This document shows, in pieces, positions 33,211-43,304 of a stretch of 64,000 nt of DNA (its first letter is position 1; every line of letters begins with the position of its first letter). A model generated the notes under the pieces. That model was not told the DNA's origin. It saw only the letters and a program-made list of their open reading frames with translations, and did not search any database. The stretch covers positions 62,001 to 126,000 of the forward strand of contig CAXTWH010000005.1 in NCBI GenBank assembly GCA_964247975.1. Reading direction: 5' to 3'. This DNA comes from KBS-96 sp964247975 (GTDB taxonomy: Bacteria; Acidobacteriota; Terriglobia; Bryobacterales; Bryobacteraceae). A program made the position numbers and the translations under genes.

Positions 33211-35706
33211 TTATTCGTAGCGCAGAGCGCGTACCGGGTCAATGCGGATCGCGCGTAGAGCAGGCACCAGGCTGGCAACAATCGCGGCAATCACAATCAA
33301 GAGTGTGCCGCCTGCCAGCACCAGCGGGTCACCGGCGTGAATGCCGTACAACTGCGATTCCACCAGCCGCGCCGAAGCATAACTTCCCGGCAAGCCGATG
33401 AGTGTGCCAATGGCTACCATGATGCCGACGTTGGTGAGAACCAGTTTCAATATGTTTTCCCGGTCCGCGCCCAGAGCCAAACGGATTCCGAATTCGCGCG
33501 TGCGCATCGTCACTGCATAAGAAATCGTGCCGTAAAGGCCGATGGCGGCCAGCAGCGTCGCCAAACAGCCGAAGGAAGCGGCCAAGATGGCAATTAAACG
33601 ATCCATGTAGAGCGATTGGCTGATGACTTCCGTGAAGGAAGAAAGGTCCTGCACCGGAATGCCGCTGTCCAGTTGTTTCATCGCTCCTCGTATCGACCCC
33701 ATGACGCTTTGCTCACTCCCGCGAGTTCGTACATTGAAGGTCGCTTGCATAGCAATTTCTTTGTCCGCTTGATCGAAAGGCACATACACAAAAGGATTTG
33801 GGTCTTCCCGCATGGAGCCGTTTTTTGTATTTCGCACCACACCAATGACCTGAGTGGGAGTTTCTTCTGGTCCTAGCAGAAACTGCCGGCCTACGGGATC
33901 TTGTTTGCCGAATAAAAGCTTGGCCAATTTTTCATTGAGAACTGCTACCTTCGGAGAGGTTTCTGTATCAGCACTGGTAAACTCACGCCCGGACATGAGC
34001 GTTATGCCCATTGTGCTGAAGTAGCCCGCACTCAGTCCGTTCTCGCGAATTTCAGCGTCAATACGTTTGGGAGTTTCACCGGGAAGTTTAACTCCTGTTC
34101 CCCAATTCATTCCGGCGAATGGGGCAAAAACACTGCGCGCCGTTCCGGCTACTCCCGGTAGGTTTTGGAGTTTCTGTTCCAGTTCACGGAACAGAACCAG
34201 AATGCGTTGGCGGTTGTAGCCGTTCAGGCTTGGATCAATGGTAAACCTCACCAAACGGCTGGTTTGAAACCCAGGATTCCCATAAAGAAGATTCACTAAA
34301 CTCCTGGTAAACAAGCCGGCACCGATCAGCAGCAGCAGAGACAGGCAGATCTGCCCCACTACCAGAATTTCACGAACGCGCGATTGCGACCGTCCGCTTC
34401 CTACCGCCGCGCTTTGTTCTTTCAGAGTGTGGGCCAGGTTGGGCCGGGTGGACTGCAAAGCAGGAACGAATCCAAATAAGATTCCAGTCAGCAAAGCCAG
34501 CCCGACACTGAACCAAAGCACGCGATCATTAGGCTGCGGCGCAAGCCATCCACCAGTAGCGTCGGCTGGCAGCGAAGCAATTAAACCGCGAAGAACGCTA
34601 TCAGATACAAGCAGGCCGACCGCTGCCGCAGCCAAAGATAACAGCAGGCTTTCTACCAGCAACTGCCGAAACAACTGCCATCGGGTTGCGCCAATCGCCA
34701 AGCGAACCGCAATTTCTTTTTGCCGGGAAATGCCGCGAGCGATCAGCAGGTTGGCTACATTGGCGCAGGCAATCAGCAGCACCAGGCTCACCATTACCAT
34801 CAGCACCAGCAAAGGCGCTTCCAGAGTTTCCCGTAGCTCGTTCAATCCCTGAGCCGCCGAAAGAACAACCAGAGTCTTCCGCAGAAGTTTTTCCCGCGCT
34901 TCTGCATCAAGTTTTTGAAAACGCGGCAGTTGTTCAGCGAGCACTGTTCGATACAAGGCTTGCAGTGTTTTGCCTGCTTGTTGTTCATTAACGCCTGGCT
35001 TTAAGCGCCCTATCAAGTTCAACCAAGCCGCATCCGGCTGATCGGTTCTTTTTTGCCAGGAATCAGAAATCAACGGCATCATTGATACAGGCGCGTAGAA
35101 ATCAGGATCGCTGCCTGATACCAGACTCAAGAATCCAGGAGGAGCTACCCCCACAATCAGCACCGGATGGCCATTCATGAGAATTTGACTGTTTAAAACA
35201 CCGCGGTCGCTTCCGAGATGGCCGGACCAGTAGTTGTAACTTAAAACAATCACTGGGTTGGAAGCCGTTAGGCTATCGTCGGCAGGAACCAGCAATCGCC
35301 CCAACACGGGTTGAATGCCTAGCACATCAAAGAAATTGCCAGTGACTACTTCCGTTAAGGTGCTTCTTGCTTCGCCGTGATAGGCCAGCGTGGAAGGAAA
35401 TGACTCCCGAGCCACTAATCCGCTGAACACCGGATTGCGGTCGCGCAGTTCCCGGTACATCGGATAAGAAAAAACGCTTTTGCTGTTATCACTGCGATTA
35501 AAGCCATAATCGGACCCATTGCTTTTTTGTAGAAAAACCAGTTCGCCAGGATTTTTCACGGGAACCGACCGCAAGATCACCTGATACAGAAGCGAAAAGA
35601 TCGCTGTATTTGCGCCAATACCGAGCGCAAGCGTCAGGACGCTGAGAACCACAAAGCCCGGCGAGCGCCGCAGTGTTTTGAAGGCAAACAATAAATCTTT
35701 CCACAT
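33211..35706 (-). CDS. ADOP-type ABC transporter permease (second copy type)
   Basis: An 831-residue inner-membrane protein with the same duplicated MacB-core/FtsX plan as the permease at 477-2936. The first helix is VLSVLTLALGIGANTAIFSLLYQ. A central FtsX block contains LLIACANVANLLIARGISRQKEIAVRLAIGA, and the C-terminal FtsX block contains RTREFGIRLALGADR and LRAIRIDPVRALRYE. No ATPase gene is adjacent. The frame opens upstream with a TTG at 35742, but ATG 35706 gives the usual start MWKDLLFAFKTLRRSPGF. It is divergent from nothing; the AddA-like gene ends 120 bases before it on the same strand. Its substrate is unknown. Confidence 0.9.
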   Translation of the reverse strand: MWKDLLFAFKTLRRSPGFVVLSVLTLALGIGANTAIFSLLYQVILRSVPVKNPGELVFLQKSNGSDYGFNRSDNSKSVFSYPMYRELRDRNPVFSGLVARESFPSTLAYHGEARSTLTEVVTGNFFDVLGIQPVLGRLLVPADDSLTASNPVIVLSYNYWSGHLGSDRGVLNSQILMNGHPVLIVGVAPPGFLSLVSGSDPDFYAPVSMMPLISDSWQKRTDQPDAAWLNLIGRLKPGVNEQQAGKTLQALYRTVLAEQLPRFQKLDAEAREKLLRKTLVVLSAAQGLNELRETLEAPLLVLMVMVSLVLLIACANVANLLIARGISRQKEIAVRLAIGATRWQLFRQLLVESLLLSLAAAAVGLLVSDSVLRGLIASLPADATGGWLAPQPNDRVLWFSVGLALLTGILFGFVPALQSTRPNLAHTLKEQSAAVGSGRSQSRVREILVVGQICLSLLLLIGAGLFTRSLVNLLYGNPGFQTSRLVRFTIDPSLNGYNRQRILVLFRELEQKLQNLPGVAGTARSVFAPFAGMNWGTGVKLPGETPKRIDAEIRENGLSAGYFSTMGITLMSGREFTSADTETSPKVAVLNEKLAKLLFGKQDPVGRQFLLGPEETPTQVIGVVRNTKNGSMREDPNPFVYVPFDQADKEIAMQATFNVRTRGSEQSVMGSIRGAMKQLDSGIPVQDLSSFTEVISQSLYMDRLIAILAASFGCLATLLAAIGLYGTISYAVTMRTREFGIRLALGADRENILKLVLTNVGIMVAIGTLIGLPGSYASARLVESQLYGIHAGDPLVLAGGTLLIVIAAIVASLVPALRAIRIDPVRALRYE

Positions 35707-35826
35707 GATTGCATTGGTAGGGCAATTAGGCTGCCGAACCAATTTGGCGTATTGGCGGAGAGTTCATGGTAGTAACAAGCGCAAAAACTGTCCGAATTCG
35801 CAAGGCAAGTGTTCGTTTCTGAACAG

Positions 35827-38800
35827 TTAACGGTGCGCGCCGACCGGTTCCGTCGCAACCATCTCCCGGGCAAGCCACTCATCCAGCAAAGGAAAATAAA
35901 TGCCAACAGCCATTGGTTTACCGGTTTGCGGCAGCAATCGAACTAACTGATCCAACTGCGATGGGGACTGTGACAAGCCCTGCCGATCTGCGGCCATATT
36001 GTATTGGATGATCCATTGAACGCCCTGTTCGTCGGTAAACGTGCGGTCCGCTGGCACGGTTTCGAGCGTTTGGTCGAGCAGGCCAGTCCATTCGGACACG
36101 CTTTGTGCATCCGGGTAAAGCGAAAGTATCCAGCGTCCGCGCTTGCTTCGTAAAGTTTGGCTAAGCGCATTGAGAATCTGATCCACTGCTTCGGCCTGCT
36201 GTTCCTTGGGAATGCCGGCACGCCCCAGCTCCTCCTGAACAAACGAAGCCAACTTCTTCACGCGACTGTTGTTCCAGCCTTTTAAACCATCTTCTGGTAT
36301 CTGCCGAAGCAGACCGCGTACAATGATGCCGACGTGACGGTCAGTTTGATTAACCCCGTGTTCTTCCATGACTTGACCGAGGCGATACGACGGCTGCCAA
36401 GGGACTGCCGGTTCCGGCCAAGGCAAACTCCATTCCGTGGGGAGGCGCCGCAGCTTGCCGGTGGGTATTCCCTGGACGATCAGCATTTCCGGAGGCGCTG
36501 GTTCCGCTTCGGCCTGCCGCCGCAGTTCCGCGCGAAACTGATCCTGCACGGAGCCGTCCCAAAGCAGTCTCAGGAAACCGTTAGCTGGCTGGCACACATC
36601 GTCGCCGGATTTTCTGCATCGCACGTTTCCCAATAAATGAAGCGATCGTCTGGCTCGCGTCACGGCGACATACAAAAGGCGCTGCTGCTCCGCTTCATCT
36701 TTTCGCGCAGCAAAGCCGCGCACAAAATCGTAGTAGACTTTGTCCGGCGAGCCTGGCGCGTTTGATTGCGGAAGGGCAGCCAGAATAAAACGATCGTTGC
36801 TGCCGCTACTCAAGCTGCTTTCCCAAATCAGCAGGTCGCGTTCCGGAGCGCGAGACGTTCCACCAAGCTGAGGAATAATAACCGTGTCGAATTCCAAGCC
36901 TTTGGATTTGTGAATAGTCATTACTTGAACAAAGGGACCGTCGTGTTTTTTCGGTTTGGCGAACAGATGATGGAGCCGCGTTTCGAGCAGGCTGAAGTCG
37001 GGAATAAATCCGCCAGTATCGTTTTGTTCCAGCAGCGCGAAAAAGCTTTCTGCATCTCCGCGATGGTTTTCCTCAGTTAAAGCCGCAGAACCACCCAAGG
37101 CCAGCCAAGCCGATTCCACCAGCCAACGCACCGGGTAATGGCCGAAACTGTTCAGCGCCTTTTCCAGCACATCGCGAAAACGGTAAACCCGGCGGCGTCC
37201 CTCCGGCGACAAACGTTTTAAACGCTCGTCCTCGCAAAGCAGATCGAATACCGGCCGCTTGGGTTCGTCTTCGGCTAACGCCGACAAGTCAGCGAGAGTG
37301 AGACCACAGAAGGGAGCCCGCAAACAGGCCAGCCAGGAAGTACGATCGGCCAAATGATGAATCGCTTTGCTTAAGGAAAGCAGATCCAATATGTGTTGTT
37401 CTTCCGTCAGCGCGTCCAGTTCCACCGCTTCATACGGAATGCCTGTCCTGCGTAGGGCAGGCAGAATGAAAGCAAGTTGACGGCGCGTGCGAACCAGAAT
37501 CGCCGTGGTATTGTTCGGCTCTGCGAGAGCGGCGCGCGCCAGTTCCGTGACGCGGCTTGCTTCCGCTTCGCCGTTGTCGTTCACAAACGGATGCAATCGC
37601 GGGACTGGCCCGGAATCAGTGCGGGCAGGTTCGGCAGGGCGGACCTTGACTTTACCTTCACGAGCGTTGTCATCGGCGGAAGCAATCCGCCCGAAGGTGG
37701 CGTTGACCCAATGCACAATTTCCGGCTGCGAACGGAAGTTGCGGGTGAGCGTCAGTCTTTCGAGATGAACGTTGCCGATGCCTTCCTGCGCCGCTTTCAG
37801 AAACAAACCCACTTCCGCGTTTCGGAAGCGGTAAATGGATTGCATCGGGTCGCCCACCACAAACAGAGTTCGGTTATCGCCTGCCGACCATTGGGCCGAC
37901 AAACGCTCCAGCAGTTCGTATTGAACGAGCGATGTATCTTGAAACTCATCCACCAGTAAGTGGTTAATACGAAAATCGAGGCGAAAAGCCAATTCCGTAG
38001 GGCTTTCCGGCGTACCGAGCGCAGCGACCGCTGCTTGTGCAATTTGCGTGAAATCCACTTGGCGGTGTTCGCGGAACACTTGGTCAAGCTGCAAAAGCGC
38101 TACGCTCAGGAGCGCGCTGAAATTCCAAATAAGCTGCCACTGCTCATCGCTGACGAGCGGCGGAATCTGCTGGCGGCACCCATGCAACGCTTTGCAAAAG
38201 TCCGGATGACGCTGCAAAGTTTCAGTGAACGGCTTCCGTTTTCGGGCATCGCCTTCTTTGGTAAGCATCAGATCAGCGAGGCTGCGCCATTCCGGCAATG
38301 CTTCCAGAAAAATCTCCGGGCAGGCGTTTGAAAGATCAGGCGGCCACAAGTTGGCAGCGGATTCCAGCCGTCCTACCATTTCTTCCTGCAAAATTTGATC
38401 GATGTCTTCCCGCAAAACATGGAGCCGGTCAAAATCGATCCGCCGCTTCCATTGATCGCGCTTCGCCAGCAGATTGGCAATCAGCGTTTCCAAACGCGAC
38501 AGATCGCCGTCAAAGTGCATGGCTGCATCATGAAAAATGTGCGCCAGGGTGTCGCTTTCCGCGAGAGTCACCAAAGTACGGCGCGCGGCCAAATGGTAAA
38601 GCTCGGCGGCAAATTCCACAATTTCCGGATGGCTGCCGAACTCCGATAACAACGGCATCTGGCGCGTCAACAACGAACAGAACGAATCGATAGTACCGAT
38701 CTGCAAGCGGCGGGAATCGGTGATAATGCTCCACTCCTGCTCCTCGCTTCGCGCTAGTGCCGCTTGCGCAAGTTGGCGCGTAGCAGCCGCATAATCGCTT

Positions 38801-39039
38801 TCGAGCGGAGCATTTTCGGCTGCGTCGCGCAGGGCGTTTAACACGCGCTCTTTCATTTCCGCCGCAGCTTTGCGCGTGAAGGTGAGGGCCACAATGAATT
38901 CAGGCTGATCCACAATGGACAACAAGCGCAGGTAACGCTGAATCAGCAGTTCTGTTTTGCCGGAGCCGGCAGGCGCTTCTACCAGAAAAGACTGCTGCGG
39001 GTCCAGTGCTTGCCTTCGCACATCAGCATCGGTGATCAT
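35827..39039 (-). CDS. UvrD-like helicase of an AddAB-type pair (AddA-like)
   Basis: A 1070-residue superfamily 1 helicase for double-strand-break processing. Walker A is EAPAGSGKTELLIQRYL (residues 21-37). Walker B is LLVDEFQDTSLVQYELLERL. Other motifs are VVGDPMQSIYRFRNAEV, MTIHKSKGLEFDTVIIP (motif V) and LLYVAVTRARRSLHLLG (motif VI). Classical AddA ends in a RecB-type nuclease domain with a D-Y-K-T-x motif; here the C-terminal 150 residues show none, so nuclease activity probably resides only in the partner. GGAGG seven bases before the ATG at 39039 fixes the start, which overlaps the partner's stop (ATGA). Confidence 0.88.
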   Translation of the reverse strand: MITDADVRRQALDPQQSFLVEAPAGSGKTELLIQRYLRLLSIVDQPEFIVALTFTRKAAAEMKERVLNALRDAAENAPLESDYAAATRQLAQAALARSEEQEWSIITDSRRLQIGTIDSFCSLLTRQMPLLSEFGSHPEIVEFAAELYHLAARRTLVTLAESDTLAHIFHDAAMHFDGDLSRLETLIANLLAKRDQWKRRIDFDRLHVLREDIDQILQEEMVGRLESAANLWPPDLSNACPEIFLEALPEWRSLADLMLTKEGDARKRKPFTETLQRHPDFCKALHGCRQQIPPLVSDEQWQLIWNFSALLSVALLQLDQVFREHRQVDFTQIAQAAVAALGTPESPTELAFRLDFRINHLLVDEFQDTSLVQYELLERLSAQWSAGDNRTLFVVGDPMQSIYRFRNAEVGLFLKAAQEGIGNVHLERLTLTRNFRSQPEIVHWVNATFGRIASADDNAREGKVKVRPAEPARTDSGPVPRLHPFVNDNGEAEASRVTELARAALAEPNNTTAILVRTRRQLAFILPALRRTGIPYEAVELDALTEEQHILDLLSLSKAIHHLADRTSWLACLRAPFCGLTLADLSALAEDEPKRPVFDLLCEDERLKRLSPEGRRRVYRFRDVLEKALNSFGHYPVRWLVESAWLALGGSAALTEENHRGDAESFFALLEQNDTGGFIPDFSLLETRLHHLFAKPKKHDGPFVQVMTIHKSKGLEFDTVIIPQLGGTSRAPERDLLIWESSLSSGSNDRFILAALPQSNAPGSPDKVYYDFVRGFAARKDEAEQQRLLYVAVTRARRSLHLLGNVRCRKSGDDVCQPANGFLRLLWDGSVQDQFRAELRRQAEAEPAPPEMLIVQGIPTGKLRRLPTEWSLPWPEPAVPWQPSYRLGQVMEEHGVNQTDRHVGIIVRGLLRQIPEDGLKGWNNSRVKKLASFVQEELGRAGIPKEQQAEAVDQILNALSQTLRSKRGRWILSLYPDAQSVSEWTGLLDQTLETVPADRTFTDEQGVQWIIQYNMAADRQGLSQSPSQLDQLVRLLPQTGKPMAVGIYFPLLDEWLAREMVATEPVGAHR

Positions 39040-41681
39040 TCTGCTTCCTCCGAGTTGGAACGATCTTCCAGAATGCGGCAGATCGGCTTCATGTCGCAGA
39101 AGTCGCAAGCGCCTTTTAGGGGTGCTACGGCAGCATAACCGTGCTGATACTCACTGGCCAGTTTGGTGACGGTTTCCGACCAGTGCTTCAGTTGCGCTTG
39201 CCAATCAACAGGGTCCATTACTTCGCCAGTTCCGAAGAAATCCGCTATTCCGTAGCCGTCCGGTCCACCCTCTTCGCGGCGCACGGAAGCAAAATACAAC
39301 CCGTCTACGTTTGAACCGAGCATGGCGGCGTAAACCAGTAGTTGCGGCTCCTTGGGACGCTCACCGTCGAGGGTTTTGCGATCCACTTTTCCGCTTTTGT
39401 AATCAATCACCACCAAATGGCCGTTTTCTAAACGATCAATGCGGTCAGTGCGCAGCCTTAAAGAAAGGCCGTCTAACTGAACATTGAACTCGTGCTCCAA
39501 GTCCTGCACTTCGAACCGCTCCGGCCTTTCTTTTTCGCGCTGAAGCCATTGCAGAATCAGCTTTTGCAGGCGTTCCGCTTCGGCTTTTCGCAAGCGGTCA
39601 CGAAACGGAGTGGCAACTGCATCAGAAGCAAGTGATTCATGCACCGATTCAGCGACAATGCGCCGCAGCTCCTCCGGCGGTAATTGATGCAAGCGGTCTG
39701 AATTCTTGATTTGAGTCCAAACGGAGGCGAGCGCTTTATGGAGAAAATCTCCACGCTTGCCGGCGTCAAATGAAAACACGCTTTCATCCAGTCCACAAGC
39801 GCTTAAACGCCAGCGCGCAAAAGCTTGAAACGGGCATTGCGACTGCGAACGCAGCAGATACGTTCCGCCGGAGGATTGCTTGCTGGGCGAAAGCGGCGGT
39901 GCTTGCCAATCCTCCGTTTCTTGCAGAAGCGAGGGTTTGATTTGGTCAGCCACGCACTTCCTTGCCCAAGGGTGTAGATCTTCGTGAGATCGGATCTGCC
40001 GGTTTTTTGCAAAGAACGGTGACAGCCTGACACTGACCGCTTGATCGCCGCTGAAGCTAATCACCACTGTTGAGGCGGAAGCTTCAATTGCTTCGGTGAG
40101 GCGGCAAGCGCGTTCGCGGCGGCCTCCGGCGGCGGCGCTCAGCACATTGGCCGTGCGTTGCAGCGATAAAGGCACATAAGCGGGAGACTCCCAGGCGGGC
40201 GGCCAAGCTAGTTCCGAGCCGCCCACCAGCCAAGCATAATCGAAGCGGAAAGAAACCGCGCTTTGCGGTTCAAGAATTTGAATCGGGGAAAGAAGACTTC
40301 CTGAACGCGGTCCTTCTTCGGTGGTAAGAGATCGCAGATAATCCAGCGCTTGTGCAGCGGATAATGAGCGGCGCGCCAAGCCCAACGATTCGAATGAGTC
40401 AAGAGCGGATTGCCATTGCCGGACGGCTGTTTTTTCGAGCGGCGTTAAAGATTTGCTGCCGGGCCAACCGGCGGCTCGCAGTAGATTTTTCCAAATTGTG
40501 CTCCACTGTGCTGGTTCTCCTCGTTTACGCGGCATCTCGTTCAAAGCAACACGAAACAAAGGCCAGATTTCCTGAAGCAGCGGGCATTCGGCAGAGTATT
40601 TTTCCACCGCGCTTAACGGCAACTCCATTTCGCGCAGGCTGCGCAGACGCGATTCCGCCACGGCGCGCCTGCTCCGCTCGGCACTTCCGCCCACAAAGAA
40701 AGGCGAATTGAACACCCGGCTGATGCTGTTCACCGGAACCATGGACAAGGCAAAATCAAGCAGCGCAAAAGCTGCCGTAATCACCGGATGCGCTGACAAA
40801 GGCGCGGCGCTGTGTACGTGGCAGGGCAGTTCCGCTCTTGTTCCTGCAACCGTTGATACGGGCGCCAGCGCGTTTCCCGGCTGCAACACATCGCGAAAAA
40901 TGCGTTCCACCGTGGAGCGGTGTTGGTCGAGATCGTCAACATAGATCGCTATGGAAGCGCCCGGTTTCTCTTCCAGCCGGGCGCGCGCCCATCGCGCGGC
41001 AAGCTGCAGTTCGTTCTCCCTATCGGCGGCGCAAACCGACAACAATGGGGAAGATTTTTTCCGCGCTTCGGCCCAGCGCACCGTAGCACCCGCTTCTTCA
41101 AACTTCGCTGTCAAATGCAATGCTGCTTTGGTGGGCTGTGGTTCGAAACCGGCAAAAACAAATTGCTGTTGGGACAATTTCAGATGAGAAGCCTGTTCGA
41201 CCAGAAACCAAGGCAGATCGGCTTCGAGCAGCCAGTTTTGCTTTTCGCAGCGGCGTTTTATCTCGCGCAGCCAGTTCAGAAACGTGGCGGAATCGCTTTC
41301 CTGTTCCCAGGCCATGTCTTCTAAAGGAAGCTGCCAATCCGAAACAAACCGGTAAGCCTCCACAGCGGATTGGGCGGTAGCGGCCACATCCAGCACTTTC
41401 ACTTCAGATCTTTCAACAGCTTCTTCCCAAAGCAGCCGTTCCTGGCAGCCGGACAAAACGACCGGCACACGGCGGCGAAGACGGTAGCGCAACTCGCGCC
41501 AAGTTTGTTCCAGAAATGAGGTCCAGGGTTGAACACGAGGTTGGGACCAGGCGAGGCGACCGGCCTGCAACTGCACGGCGGCATATTGTTGTTGAATCAC
41601 CGCAGCCGTGAGGGAATCCGGTGTAACAACCGTTATCCCGGAGTTGAGCCATTCCAGCAGTTCCGAATGAGCAAAACGCAT
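39036..41681 (-). CDS. PD-(D/E)XK nuclease with Fe-S cysteines, AddB-like
   Basis: An 881-residue protein related to the family annotated as probable DNA repair protein or AddB-like. The N-terminal 600 residues resemble an inactivated helicase, with no Walker A found. The nuclease block has RLRTDRIDRLENGHLVVIDYKSGKV with the D-x-K of the PD-(D/E)XK fold. Four cysteines match the AddB iron-sulphur staple: one in SQCPFQAFARW before the nuclease, and C859, C862 and C868 (CDFCDMKPIC) after it. It is translationally coupled to the helicase gene that follows. Together they should resect DNA ends for RecA loading. Confidence 0.85.
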   Translation of the reverse strand: MRFAHSELLEWLNSGITVVTPDSLTAAVIQQQYAAVQLQAGRLAWSQPRVQPWTSFLEQTWRELRYRLRRRVPVVLSGCQERLLWEEAVERSEVKVLDVAATAQSAVEAYRFVSDWQLPLEDMAWEQESDSATFLNWLREIKRRCEKQNWLLEADLPWFLVEQASHLKLSQQQFVFAGFEPQPTKAALHLTAKFEEAGATVRWAEARKKSSPLLSVCAADRENELQLAARWARARLEEKPGASIAIYVDDLDQHRSTVERIFRDVLQPGNALAPVSTVAGTRAELPCHVHSAAPLSAHPVITAAFALLDFALSMVPVNSISRVFNSPFFVGGSAERSRRAVAESRLRSLREMELPLSAVEKYSAECPLLQEIWPLFRVALNEMPRKRGEPAQWSTIWKNLLRAAGWPGSKSLTPLEKTAVRQWQSALDSFESLGLARRSLSAAQALDYLRSLTTEEGPRSGSLLSPIQILEPQSAVSFRFDYAWLVGGSELAWPPAWESPAYVPLSLQRTANVLSAAAGGRRERACRLTEAIEASASTVVISFSGDQAVSVRLSPFFAKNRQIRSHEDLHPWARKCVADQIKPSLLQETEDWQAPPLSPSKQSSGGTYLLRSQSQCPFQAFARWRLSACGLDESVFSFDAGKRGDFLHKALASVWTQIKNSDRLHQLPPEELRRIVAESVHESLASDAVATPFRDRLRKAEAERLQKLILQWLQREKERPERFEVQDLEHEFNVQLDGLSLRLRTDRIDRLENGHLVVIDYKSGKVDRKTLDGERPKEPQLLVYAAMLGSNVDGLYFASVRREEGGPDGYGIADFFGTGEVMDPVDWQAQLKHWSETVTKLASEYQHGYAAVAPLKGACDFCDMKPICRILEDRSNSEEAE

Positions 41682-41750
41682 GAAAGTTCTCGTTCTATTA
41701 TGGCGGGTTCAGAAGTGTTCGCTAAAATCAAAATGCAAGTACACCCCATC

Positions 41751-43304
41751 ATGATGAAGCGTTTTGTTCGCGCTGTTCTGTTTACCGCTTTTCTTCCTGC
41801 TTTTCTCCATTGCCAATCGTTGGCCGAGTTCCAGAAAAAAGTCTCGGAATTTACCCTGGCTAACGGAATGCATTTTATTGTTGTTGAACGCCATGAAGCG
41901 CCCGTGGTGGCCTTCCATACTTATGTAAACGTCGGCGCGGTGGATGACCCGAGCGGTTCCACCGGTCTAGCCCATATGTTTGAACATATGGCGTTCAAAG
42001 GCACGCAGCAGATCGGCACCAAAGACTGGCCGACGGAGCGTCAGCAGATGGAGCAGATTGAAAAAGACTACGACGCGTATTATCAGGAAAAAGACAAAGG
42101 TTTACACGCTGACCAAGCTACGGTGAAAAAGCTGATGGATCGGGTGAAGGCCGATATTGAGCAGGCTCAGAAATACGTTGTTCCCAATCTGTATCCGCAG
42201 ATTATTGAAACCAACGGCGGGGCTGGTTTAAACGCACAGACAGGATCGGACGCGACTCAGTATTTTTACAAACTTCCTTCCAATCGGCTGGAACTCTGGT
42301 TTCTGCTGGAATCAGAACGCTTCTACGATCCGGTGTTCCGGGAATTCTATAAAGAGCGCGACGTAGTGCGCGAGGAACGCCGCATGAGAACCGAATCCGA
42401 GCCGCAAGGCTTGTTGGAAGAAGCTTTTATCGCCACCGCGTTTCAAGCGCATCCGTATCATCAGCCGCCGGTGGGCTGGGGCAGTGATATTGAAAATCTA
42501 CGTTTGGACGATGCGGTCCGCTTTTATAAAAAATTCTACGTGCCTTCGAATATCACAATGGCGATTGTGGGCGACGTGAATCCGAAGCAAGCGCGCGCCT
42601 TGGCGGATAAATACTTCACCATTATTCCCAAAGGCGACAACCCGCCTTTGATTCATACGGAGGAGCCGCTGCAGCAGGGCGAGCGCCGGGTGCAAATTGA
42701 TTCCACCTCTCAGCCGATTGAAATTATCGGCTACAAACGGCCTGACCAGTTATCGGCGGACGATCCGGTGTTTGATGTGATCAACGAAATTCTTTCCGGC
42801 GGGCGAACCGGTACGGTTTATAAAAGCCTGGTTCGTGATCGTAAGCTGGCTTTGGCGGCGGGCGCGTCTGCTACGTTTCCTTCCGGGAAATATCCCAATC
42901 TTTTCCTGATGTACATTGTGCCGAACATGGGCAAGTCGCTTGATGAATGCGAAACCGCTTTGGGCAACGTCGTAGATCAGTTGAAAAAACAGAAGGTAGA
43001 CGACGTTACTTTGCAGCGGGTGAAAACGAAAGTACGGGCCAGCTTGATTCGACGATTGGACAGCAATTCCGGTTTAGCCGAACAGTTGGATTTTTATTAC
43101 GTCAACTATGGCGATTGGCGCAAACTGTTCACGCAGATTGAGGAATACGACAAAATTACCGCCGATGACGTAATGCGCGTGGCAAAGAAGTATTTTGTTC
43201 CCGAAGCCCGCACGGTGGCCCGGCTGGTAAACCCGCCCGCGCAGCCGGAAGGCGCCGGACCAGGAGCAACCGCCGCTGCCCCCACCAAGGGAGCCGATCA
43301 ATAA
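41751..43304 (+). CDS. M16-family zinc peptidase, active subunit
   Basis: A 517-residue exported peptidase (processing-peptidase/insulinase family). A signal peptide (FVRAVLFTAFLPAFLHCQS) precedes the N-terminal M16 domain. The inverted zinc motif HMFEH gives His75, Glu78 and His79, and the third ligand is the Glu of the REERRMRTE region. An insertion rich in charged residues (QQMEQIEKDYDAYYQEKDKGLHADQATVKKL) separates these motifs. The C-terminal inactive-like M16 domain ends at a proline/alanine-rich tail. Several ATGs are in frame; 41751 or 41754 gives the normal signal peptide. Its stop overlaps the start of the second subunit by one base. Confidence 0.9.
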   Translation: MMKRFVRAVLFTAFLPAFLHCQSLAEFQKKVSEFTLANGMHFIVVERHEAPVVAFHTYVNVGAVDDPSGSTGLAHMFEHMAFKGTQQIGTKDWPTERQQMEQIEKDYDAYYQEKDKGLHADQATVKKLMDRVKADIEQAQKYVVPNLYPQIIETNGGAGLNAQTGSDATQYFYKLPSNRLELWFLLESERFYDPVFREFYKERDVVREERRMRTESEPQGLLEEAFIATAFQAHPYHQPPVGWGSDIENLRLDDAVRFYKKFYVPSNITMAIVGDVNPKQARALADKYFTIIPKGDNPPLIHTEEPLQQGERRVQIDSTSQPIEIIGYKRPDQLSADDPVFDVINEILSGGRTGTVYKSLVRDRKLALAAGASATFPSGKYPNLFLMYIVPNMGKSLDECETALGNVVDQLKKQKVDDVTLQRVKTKVRASLIRRLDSNSGLAEQLDFYYVNYGDWRKLFTQIEEYDKITADDVMRVAKKYFVPEARTVARLVNPPAQPEGAGPGATAAAPTKGADQ

